A stretch of DNA of 64,000 bases, from the NCBI GenBank assembly GCA_027886175.1, contig JAJNNQ010000126.1:1054001-1118000 (forward strand). Direction: 5' to 3'. The position numbers and the translations under genes were made by a program. Every line of letters starts with the position of its first letter. Positions within the stretch are counted from its first letter, which is position 1. The notes beneath the pieces are model-generated. The model was not told the DNA's origin and searched no databases. It worked only from the letters and a program-made list of their open reading frames with translations. This DNA is from Phylloscopus collybita. Taxonomy: Eukaryota; Chordata; Aves; Passeriformes; Phylloscopidae. Shown piece after piece: positions 12,101 to 24,100 of the stretch.

Positions 12101-15100
12101 GCACGGGAAACAGGCGACGACTGCCCCGCCTGCCCACAGGTTGTCATCTTATATACAGATAATTACGTGCACATTATTTACAATTGTGATCCAATACATA
12201 CACTTAACACTAGACAGGTATTTTCTACTTTAACTCAATCCCTCTAAACCTACTTCATGTCGTCACCACTGTGCAAGATGGAGACAAAGAAGAAGGAGAA
12301 GACTCTAGGGTAACACCCAGAATCCTCCATCTTGTCTCTGGTCCTTCTTATCTTGAAACCCCTAACGTGAAAATATTATTACTTTCTAGTACTTTCAAGG
12401 CCTTGCAATTCTTCCCATAGTGTTGGTAATCTTTCCCATGGACTATAATCGGGGCCGCTGCCTGTCTGGGGTCCATGCCAGGGTCTGTAACCCCCCTGCA
12501 CATATCTCCGACCCCCCTGTACAGGTTTTAAACCCCCCTGTACAGGTTTCTGCTTGTCCAGGGTTTCCAGAGGAATACCCTGGACTCCTACACCTGATGG
12601 TGTCAAAGATGTCTCTGCTCATTGTAGTAGGGTTGGACTAGATGAACTTTAAAGGTACCTTCCAACCCAAACCCATAGATTCTATGATTCTATGATATAT
12701 ATTCATGGTGTTAGGCTTAATAGCAGAATTGATACCATCAGTTGGAAAATGCTTTAGTCATATGGTTCTGCAATGTTCATCAAAACTTGCCCACTTCTGA
12801 TTGAGTGGCTTCCTGTCTGATGCTTCATATTCCTTGGAAAATTAATTTATTGTATGACAGAAAGTATCTGGCTTTCTTCTAAAGTATATTTAAATCAATA
12901 ATGCAGGTGATGCCAGAGTAATCTTATTCCATATTAATGAGGTAACAATGAGCTCTAGCTCTAGATAATTAATCTTCTATTAATCTATTAAAAAATTGGT
13001 TTGTGCTAGTGTGCAATGTTGGTGCACAAGACATAGAAGCTGCTAAGAAGTTCAAGCTCATGTTCTTTTTATACTTTATAACCTGAAGTTGTCCAGTTAA
13101 TATCAAATGTCTTTTAAGAAGTTAGTGAATGCCTATATATCTGTAGTTGATAATGAGTTACTTTTAGTGTTAGTTACTGAATTACCATGTTCTCTTCTCT
13201 TCTCTTATAGAGGGAGCTAAATGTGTTTGTTTGTTCCTGTATTAGTTTTTGCCCACTACATGGTTCACCCAGAAGGCTCCATCCAGCCTGGCCTTGAACA
13301 CTTTCAGAGATAGGGCATCCACAGGCTCTCTGGGCAACCCATTCCAGAACCCTCACTGTAAAGAATTTCATTCTAGTATTTAACCTAAACCTGTCCTCTT
13401 GCATGTTAAGGTCATTCCTTCCTTCCTATCACTACATGCCCTCATGGAAAGGCCCTCTTCAACTTTTCTTGTAGACCCACTCTAAGTACTGGAATGTGCT
13501 CTGAGTTCTCCCTGGAACCTTTTCTTCTTCAAGCTGAACAGCCCCAACTCTCTCAGCTTTTCCTTATAGGACAGATGCTCCAGACCCTCTGATCAATATA
13601 GTGGCCCTCTGGAGTCAATTCAGCAGGGTAACATCTTGTACTGGGGATCCCAGAGCTGGATGCAGTACTATGGGTGGGGTGTCACCTGAGTGGAACAGAG
13701 GGGCAGAATCCCCTCTTGTCCTGCTGCCCATGCTGCTTTTGATGCAGCTCAGGATATAATCAGTTTCTGGGCTCTGCCCACGGCTGGATCACAGTAAACT
13801 GCTTGTCCATGAACACCATCACATCTTTCTTCCAAAAAGCTGCTCTCAACCCATTCTCTGCACAGCCTGCATTTGTGCTTGGGATTACCCTGACCCAGCA
13901 TCCTCAGCTGGCCTTTTTGAATTTCCAGAGGTTTGCACAGGCCCACCTCTTGGGCCTATTCCAGATCCCTCTGGATGGCATTCCCTCTCTCTAGTTTCCA
14001 CCATGCCACACAGCGTGGTATCCTTGGCAAACTTGCTGAGGGTGCTCCCAGCTGTCCATATTCCTGACAGAGATGTTATACAGCACCAGTCCCACTACTG
14101 TCCCCTGAGAAACACCACTTTTTACTGCTTTCCACTTGGACATGGAGCTTTTGATGGCAACGCTGTGAGTGCAATCTTCCAGCCAATTCTTTATCCACCA
14201 ACTGGTCCATCTGTCAGTTATGTGTCTCTCCACTTTACAGACCAAGATATCATGCAAAACAGTGTCAAATGCTTTGCAGAAGTTAGATGACATCAATTGC
14301 TCTTCCTTTATCCACCAGTGATGTAATCCCATTGTAGAAGGCCTTTGTTTTCATTAATTTGTTTTGGTATCATTGTTAGTGTTTGTTGGTAGTTTGTTCC
14401 TCTCTTTTTACCCTTTTTTCTTAAAAAAATAATAAAGATTAAATCAAGAATTTTACCATAATGCAGATAAAAAAGTGGAAAGCCATAATCATGGTTTGCT
14501 CCCTAGTTCTCCAATAAAACAGTGATGAACAGATGACAATTAGTACATATTTAATATGAGAGAGGGACTGGGTCGTTTTCAGCTGCAGTAATTTTGTTTT
14601 AGAAGTATTGGTTTTGTGCTGGCTTGATCCATGTTTCACTATCTGTGAACCCATAAAAATACTTCCTGTCTCCTCTCATTATCTATTCAATTAATCTGAA
14701 TTTTTTCAAAGCCTGAAAGAGGTTTGCATTTTCTAAAATATTGTATATTCCTGCCTGCAATTTATCTACTCTTTAGATTAAATGATAACAGTACTTCTCA
14801 GTATTTGTTATCAACAGTGGCTTTTGGTCAGCTATCATTGGCTCTTGCACTTACAGCAAAGTATTGGACTTTAGTTTCTCTTGCCTTTTTAGGTATTAGA
14901 AGTATAGTATGTATATTTTTGATAAAATGGTGGTCCTACAGATAACAAGATTCAGAAAAAACACATGTAACATTCCTATTCTGTTTCTTCCCTCCACCTG
15001 ATGCTGTTGTACACCACAACACAGACTCCAACTTCAGAAGGCTGAAAATGACTCCCTTATTTTTGGGATGTGTCTCCCTTTTTATACTGTTCTATGCAGA

Positions 15101-18100
15101 CCAATTTGATTGGTGAAACAAAGACAAACCTCTTTGATCACATTGGTCAGACCAGAGGGACATCAAGAAGAAGCCCCTCCTGGGAAAAGGAATGTAAACA
15201 AGGTTACAGTTAGAAAAACATGTCTCCTGCTGACAGAAAATTCCCTGGGAAAAGAGTTTCAGAAAACCAAAACATCTAGTCTGAAGGGTCCTGGTAATTC
15301 CCGTCATGGGAAAGAGTAAGGTCATGCATGCCTAGTGGAGACATAATTTCAAAATGATAAAAAGAATCCTGAATTTCCAATTTCTGGAAATGGCATTAAG
15401 TATGCTAAGGATAAATTTTTCATGAATTAGGACTGAATCAGAATCACTACTTTTTCACAGGGTAGCACATACCAGAAAAAATACCCTGGCACCTTTCTTC
15501 TGGTGATCCTTTTCTGTTCTGAGGGAACACATTTGGGAGCTCTGCCTGTTAGCAGAGATCACGAAGCATTAAAGCTTCAAATTTAATAAATATTTAAACC
15601 CCAAATTTTACCAAGCCTTTAATTCAACTGATTTCTGATTTTGTGAACTCAACTGAATTATTGATTATTTGATTAGAATGTTTTATGTGGCTGTCTGTTG
15701 GCAGTGGCATTGGTGCAAAGTTTGTTGTGAATTCACCTCATGCCTTTGCTAATTGCCTATTGTGAGTGTTTTAGTCCTAAATTCCCATTAAAAGTAATAC
15801 TTATGTGTTTTTTTCCAAAGCAAATGCAAGACTGTCAAAGTGAGCTGAACCCAGAAGTGAGCACAACTGTGCATTAATGCTGTCAGCACTACCTTTCAGC
15901 TGTGGTGCTGATAGTGTTCATGTTAGTAGTTTCAGAAAACCATGTTAGTACTCCTATTAAGTCAGTGTGTTGTGTTGAACTGCACGTTTGGTATCTAATG
16001 AAGAAAGGTACCAAATGAACAAGATTTAGCAGTGAGGGAAAAAAGAGGGTTAAGAATAAATGTATCACTCCGAACAATTTTTAGAAACAAGTTAATACTT
16101 TCCCAGAGTTTGAGAGGCAAAACAAGGTCAAGCAAGTATTGAAACTTGCCTTGATTAAAGCTTACTAGCATTTTACGTGATTAAATAATGAACTCTTTGA
16201 AAGAAAGACTTTAAACAGTACTGGGTGTGGTAGGGTTTTTTCCTATGGGTTTGTTTGATATCATGGTAGTTTATAGCACGTATAAAAATACTTTTCTAGG
16301 ACACTAAACAAGTTACAAAGTAGATGGAAATAAACATTGAAAATGGTTAATACTGACTTTTGAACAGCCCTGCGGGGCTTCTTTGAACTACTTTTCCACA
16401 GGGAAGCGTAACAAAGCAAGTATTTATTTTATGTTCTTATGAATTATTTTCTTTAAATACTGTGAATACTTTAGTGCTGCTGATGCTTGTGGTTAAATGC
16501 ACAAATAGCTTGGAGTGTCACAATTTCCCAAAGAATGTGCCCACGTATAGTTCTACACTGTTAATGGTCTGGAGAGTTATAAAGGAGCAAGCTTGATTGA
16601 AAAAATATTTAAATGCAAGTGGAGGAATCATAGCATTGATAAAAATATCTAAGACAACATCAGTAGACATAACAGGGCAAAAGCTAGATTGTGAATGATT
16701 TGGAACACTCAGTAAGATGTAAAGTACTGTTGGGCGCACTCAAATTTTCTTCCTACAGGCAAACAAATCAGTTGCAGCATGACATTTAAAGAGTTTTTTG
16801 GGATTACAGGAGCAAAGCAATGTCCATTTTAGTAACTTGAATAAGAGGAATAAATTAAGTGGTGATAGTCATCAGAAAATGCAGTAGGATGTATGACGGA
16901 TTCTACTATGACCAGAAAACTTGAAAAACCTGAAAAATGGAAAAAAAATTGCTTTATCAGCGTAAAAGAAATTTCAGTATAAGACCTGTACTTATGTAAA
17001 ATCATAACCATATATGTAATTAACATTTAGGAGAGATTTGATATTTTGAACTTATTTCTTTGGGGTATATTTTTCTTTTAAGGTAGGAAATGTTCTTTGT
17101 TTTGTAATGGAAAAAAAATATTTTTGTCAGAAATTTCTGGATACTGTAAAATATATTACCCTATTTTTGCTTCTTAGGCTCACATTAAACATCACAACCT
17201 CTGATGATTTCATGAGCTTAAGTTCAGAACTTCAGTAAGAAACCATATCTCTTCATTTAGAGGGAGAATGTGTGACTGCTAAAAAGGATGTGATTCTTTG
17301 AAGCTTCTTTGAATATATGGGCCATAACTTGACATATTTATAGCATCCTGTGTTTCAGAATCTTAGCTGAATCTTCTTAAAACTGAATGTGTCCGTATAT
17401 TTCTTTCATCACTGCATACTTGCATGGTCTATCTTCAGCAGGTGCATCATGTACCATGCAGACAGGCAGAGCTATTTACTTACATTTATAGACTAGAAGT
17501 ATGTAGTTGCTTAGTGCTTTTTCCACACCTCTCCTACAATTTTCACAAGAGTGGTACTTTCTATAGAAATTGATGGAAAAGGAGAGTGTAAAAATGAGGA
17601 AGTTGCTAGAGAAAGAAGCATGCAAACTCATTTGGAGAGTCAGCAGACAGCTGAGTATGTATTTGTATGTATTGTGTATGTTGGCCTGCCACTTAGCTTG
17701 TGAATATTTAAAGCCAGCCATATCTCACATTCTGTTTTTTATGCAGTCAGAGAGAAAATACGGAATGAAGCTGATGCAAAAGTGGGAGTAGAAGAGGAAA
17801 GAAAAGCAGTTGTAATACTCTGCAGATTGGTGTATTAGCTGACATTATGTTTTGCTGGTCACAGACCTCACACTTTCATAGATCATAGCTGAAAATTGCA
17901 GTGTTTGTTGTCATACTCAGGTGTTGCAGCCTAGATGGATCTCTACCTTGAATCATTGCCTTTGGTACATGCTTTCTGTCTCTTTTGAAAACTCTTGTGT
18001 TATCAGAGCAATGAAAAATACTTTGTAACTGATGTTTGCCATCTTTTTATTTTAGAGAAAAAAAATCTGGTCTCTCCTTCTGGTGATAAACATCTTAGTT

Positions 18101-21100
18101 GGTAATAGTTATTTTAAGGCTACTGAGATTATGATCCTTTTCTGCTTTCTTTTTGCTCTATAAATCACACAGAAGTAGTGTCCCCCGAGTATAATGTACT
18201 TGCTGTATTCACATAGTTTGTATGCAGAGTACCAGAAAAGCCTGAGATGGATAATGTTTCCTTTGATCTGGTGAACTGAGTGCAGGGCTGGAAGCCTAGT
18301 AACAGAATCAGGGTTAAAATTGATTGTTTGTTTAGATGCTCTCTTCATATGTTAATTTCTTCATCTGAAAAATATTCTTTCCAAGGAAGGGCTACATATG
18401 TTGCTACTGATAATTTCATTATTTCTGATGCCATTGTCATCTCTATCTTTCTTTTTTTTTTTTCCTTAATTGAATACTATTACTGTGCTATAGTGTTTTT
18501 TTTAACTTTTTTTTTTAAAAGGAAGATTTGGTGATGCATTCAACATCTCTAGAGGCTATGTATCAGGTAGGCTGATATATCATTCTGAGAATGTAACGAA
18601 GAGTAGCCAGAAATTCAGTGATTGGTGTGGTGGAACTTTATCAAACTAGATTAAAAGATAAGATTTTACCAGTATTATTTCAGTGTTTACCTCAGACTGA
18701 CCTGTTGGCAAGCCAGTTTTATTTTTTTGTCCCTTTTCCCATTTTTGGCAAAGAAAAGCTGACCAAATCCATAAATTAAGATTTGCTTTTAGCAGTTTGG
18801 TACTAGCATTGTAACTGTATCACATGTATGAAATTTAGCTCAAAGAAAAGAGCTGCTCATCTTTACTCTGCATTCCTCCAAATAAGATATGATTTAATTT
18901 ACTCTTTTTTTTCCTTCATTTTATAGAATATAGAATAAGAAGTTCTTTTCTAGGAAAAAAAATATCTTATTGTTTTATAAAATCATTTCTCATGTGTGGA
19001 CAGGCAATAAAAATGAGAAGATGGGAAGTTAGTATTAGAAACACTAATGACAAAATGTATTTGGGCTTCCTGGCTTCTGAATTTGAAGGCTTGACATTTT
19101 TTGCTAAACATGTCACAGGATCAGATGATAGCAAGAAAAAGATTGCTTATATGTTTGTGTACATACAAAATTGACCTTTGTGATGCAGCTTGACATCTAA
19201 ACACCAAAAGCAGTCATTTGTTTTGACAGCAGAATTAATTGAGGCTAAAACAGTCGAAATTCCACTTGTATCAAGCTGTTCATTAGGAACTGCTGTCTGG
19301 CTTTAGTGCTGTCAGAAAAATAACCTGTTCTGCTATGATTAAATAGCAGAATGATGGTCGGTCCACTGAATTTGAGAGAGAGGTTGAATAAACTTTCTAC
19401 TGCGGAAACAATTCAGAAGTGACACGCTGCAAGGGGGGTCAGAATATGCATTGATATCCAGCTGAGCTGTCAACTGGCACTGAGCCAGGCACGCAAAGCT
19501 TTGCCATTTGAAGCAGCATGTGAAGCATATGCGGTTTAAAAAAATTGTCCTCCTTTCATGCATGGTTTACACTCGGAGACAAACTTTTGTTTTTTGTTGA
19601 AAACAAGAATATGGTTTGTTATTTTATTTATAACTATTTTGCTTGAAACAGATATGTTAATGTTTATATGTGTGCATGCATGTGTGTAAACTGATTCCTC
19701 AGGTTGCAGGGAAAGGCAGTTTTGGGGGGGGTGTTCTGAGGGTCTGAGCATTTCCAGCTACTGAGAATTACATACAGTTAATACCAATATAATGTTTCTT
19801 TCTGTCATGCACGTCCCCCTTAAGCTAGAAAGAAGACAGTTTTCAAAAGCAGATGCAAATGTAAAGCAGTTCTTACTTGATTTGTTGACTTCTTGATTTG
19901 TTTAACTTTTTAGCTCTGTGGGATTTTCCAGTTCATTGATATACTTACTGGGGGCACTTTTTCAGGGTATGACACAATATTATGTTTTCCTTACTAGTAA
20001 TATTGGTTGACTTTTGCATTTGATTTGTTTATTTAAGAATCCAAACAGCAAAATCTTTTTTTTTCCTCTCAATTGAGGAAAGTGTGAATTATTTTCTTGT
20101 TTTGACATTAGCAAAACATTCTCCCAGTGTCTCCCTCACAGAGGTTTTATGTAAAAGTTATACAGACAGACTAGAAAACTCATATCTAGGGTTTTGTGGA
20201 GAGAGATTTTGCCTGGTTTTTGTTAAGTAGCAGGTATTAGATAGTGGTTATAAAGATAGTTTCTGTAGTTGCCTTGAATATACTCTGAACGGGCTGTTCC
20301 CATGGATGTGAGCTAAATATGTAGTAGGAGATTCAGTAATTTAATATACAGTGTAATTACATCTTCTTCATTTGTCTGTCAATAAGAACATTATCTCCTT
20401 ATTGCTAGCTATATAGGCTGCCTTTGGTGGCATGAAAGCTCACATATTCACGTGTCACTTGTAACAAGAGAAACATCAAATGTAGTTACTGAAGATGTGT
20501 AGTCTAGGAGATGCATCCTGAGATACAGACTCACTCACTGGTGCTTAATTCACTTCTTGTAAATTATGATATTAACTAAAATAATTTTTTTGCATTTATA
20601 CAAGTTATTTATTCTGTTCCAGCAAACCAAAGATTCTTTATTTTCAAGAGACTAAGAAGTGACCCAATCCTGGTGTAATTGCTCTAGTCTCTTGTCAATT
20701 AGCAGCTGTCTGCCTCTATGTGTTTGTGAAACCGTACTCCTTTTGCCTTTTCTTCTTGTCCTTATCCGTCCCAGCTGGTAGAATACTGTGAGCATTTAAA
20801 AACTCAGTGCAGCTTGCAGTGATGCTTGCTGGGAATTTTTATGTACAGTTAGAGGAGCTAACTGATTTTTGATGCCTGCTTCCTTCATAGAATACTGTTT
20901 CTCATTAGCATCTAGAAAACGAGGTATATATTCTTAAGTGACTGAAATCCTACTAGATACTCATGTCTTTCTGTTACAAAAGGCAAACCTTCAATTGTAC
21001 ACTGTATTTATTAATTTTTTTTTCTATTCTGTGAAAAAATACAGGCAAGTCAGTGCAGAGGTATTTGAGGTGTTAAAGCCAGCATTACCAAAGTATGGAT

Positions 21101-24100
21101 TAATTTAGCAGCAGGCAGAGTAGGCTTTTGAAAGTTGTGCCCTCTTTGAAACAGAACATTAAATCAGAGACCTTTGCAATGACTAGATGTCAGCTATAAC
21201 TTTTTATTTACTCTGAAAAAATGTCTTTAAATGTCTTTTGTTGTAGTTTTAGAATTTGTTTTTTGTGGTAATATGAATGCTTGAGAATAAGCTTCCATTT
21301 CAACTCACAATTCATCTCAATTGTCTTGTTATGACAAAAAGATCAAAGAAAATTTCAGTGCTTTGATTGTGGTATGGCCAAATAGCAGTGTCATCAGCAT
21401 TATCACCTGCACTGCAGTATGGCAACGTTTACATGGTTCTTTCAGTGCCTTAGGCTACCACGTGGCATGGACTCTAGAGACTGCTTCAGGGAATGACTTC
21501 AGTCCCCAGCACCAGCACAACTTCTTAAATGTGAAGCAACTGCTTTTCTTTCTTTGAATGTTGCAATGGACAGTGAATCTTTACTTGCATCAAAAATTTT
21601 AGCCATTGTAATCATCCAGATTTTGAGCTGAAGTCCTTGTTGGTGTTAAGCCTTTAACTTAACACTGCAGTCATTGGGCACAAGTCTGTTCTGAAAACGT
21701 TTTGCCTCATAGTGGTAATGCATCCACCTTAAGAACACCTTTGTAGTTGTTACAAAAGTTATTGAGATACTAGGACATAAGTTTGCCTGTTTTAACTTCC
21801 ATTTGTATATTACATCTGTCTGGCAATCTTCATTCGTGCCAATCCACTGGTAGTTCTTGACTATAGCAACTTCTGACTTGACTTCTGATTAAGGAATCAG
21901 AAAGATATGGTGTTGCAGAGGAGAAAGCTTTCTGAGTTGAGATTTTTTTAGAGGTTTGGGGGATTTTTTTGCAGTGCTAGTGCAGCTGCTTTTGTTTCCA
22001 TGTTTTACACAGACAGTGGGCACTGCTGGAAAACTTCTTAAGAAACTGTCTGAATTCCTTATTGATGCTATTTTCCCTTAACAGTATGTGTGCCTAAGGC
22101 CTTCTGGCTGACTAGGAGACTGCAGCTGGTTCTAGCAGAGGACAGTGTGGTGACAACACACAGTTCTGGCAGGACAACCTTATTATCACCTCTTTGGACC
22201 CAAAGACATCTGCCCACAGGACATGTCTATTTCTGAAATGTTATTGTGATTTAAAAATACTATGCCCAAGGCCAAATGTGGTACTCTTTATGGCAGACAT
22301 ATAGGAAGCAGAATTGTTGGGAGGTCTGAAGTTACAGAATAAAACTGTTACAAATGTCCCTCTGCACCATTCATAAGGGCAAAATGTATGCATAGATGCA
22401 CAGAATATTCTTAGTAGGAAGGCAAGGATCATCAAGTCCAACTCTCAAGCTAACAGCCCATACTGAGCTTGAATCCACAACTTCAGTGTTACTAACACCA
22501 TGCCCTAACCAAGTGAGCTGGAGACAGCCACTGACATGAAGTTCTGAAATTCCAAACCACCAACACAAAGGAAGAAGGGCCCTATACAAATTTGACCAAA
22601 ATAGGTTTTTGAGTTGTAGTTGGTTCACATGATGTCTGTGTGTTTCTGTAGTAAGGAAGAATCTCTCTTCAAATAAAAATCCTTACAAGGTGCAAAAACC
22701 TTACATTTAAAGGCAAGTGTTTTAGGCAAGCATAATGGGAAAAAATAGAGGAACTTGGATGTCTTGTTAAAGAAAATCTTTCTGTTTATTTTAGAAGTGA
22801 AAGTTAAGATACTGATCTAAATATAGATCAGCTATACTTGAGCCTTATTATTTCTTTTAATCATTAGTGTAAAAGTCTTAAAATTCAGGAGATCGTTCTT
22901 AGTAACTGGGAACAGTAAAGAAATGGTGGAGTTTTGAAAAAGCCTGAGTATTTTATTCCTCTGAAAATATATTTAAGTCTCAGGGTTTACAGGTTTCTTT
23001 CTTTTGTTTTGCGGATGACTGTGGTTGTGGCTTTTTAAAAATTTTTCCTAGTGAAATGAGAATATATAAAAGCAAGAAACAGAAATGTTTGAATCATTAG
23101 CAAAGTAATGAAAAATATGTTGTCTGAAGTGTAGTTCTGAAGCAGTAATGGTTGTGTTCCTCCGGTTCTACATTTTATGGCATTTTTATGAATGTCTTGC
23201 TTAATATCCTTTGAACATTAGAGTTCAATTTTGTAAAATAAAATGTTGAGGAAATCAGTATGGAGATGTAGACATGTGCAGTTTCTAGAAATCTAAAAAC
23301 CAGTTCTAAAAATTTTTTCTGGATTTTTTTTCCTGTTCTTTTGTTTTGCAAGATATCCAGGTTTGTGTTTTTGGAGCATGCTGACTTTGTTTTATTGTAG
23401 ATTTAGTGGAGAGCAAAGGAGAAAGGATTGGAAGACCAGCTTAAAATGAACATGTATTTATGACATTTTGAGAGATTGAGAGAGCTGTTAGGAATTTGCA
23501 TCTTGTTTTGCTATATTGAATTATTAGACTTGCATTTGAAGTCGTTTAGTAATTGAAATTTAAAGGGCTATTAAGACTGCTGCTCGAGATTTGCTCTTTA
23601 ATATTCTGCTTTCAAGAGCATCATTTGGAGGCCAAGCAATTACATTTTGATAAGTATGATATTGATGGCATCTAGGCCAAAAATCTTACCCTGCTGTTTT
23701 ACAAACACTTAGACTTGTTTTTACTGATTGGGAAAATTTTGCAAACTCAGTCTTAATTATAGTAAATATAGATCAATACTTTGAGCATGCCATAATTTAA
23801 AAGAAAAGAAAAAAAAAAAAAAGTAATTTCCCCTCTGTCTTATCTGTAACATATCTGTATATAAGCTTGTGTGCATGCTATCAAAATGTTTGCAGAAAGG
23901 TAAGTAATAACCCCTGTGGCTCAGTGATAGCATGCTAAACTTTTTCTTCTGTGGATACAGCTACAAGATAATCCAGCATTGTCTGGAAAAAAAGTTGCCT
24001 GTCTGCATGTGTTCTTAGTTTTCATTGCACTTCCACAGGTGCCGGTATGATTCTGTCATTTCCTGAACCAGGTCCTACAGAAACTCATCCTGGTTTCTGT

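Noticed and set aside
11340..12137. 265-codon minus-strand open frame
   Set aside because: It runs antisense through a CR1 body and into the inserted LTR, and its residues show no protein family. It is a by-product of GC-rich repeat sequence.
22455..22529. Functional tRNA-Ile gene on the minus strand
   Set aside because: The B box and acceptor stem are degraded and the head runs directly into a CR1-type tail, so it is a SINE.
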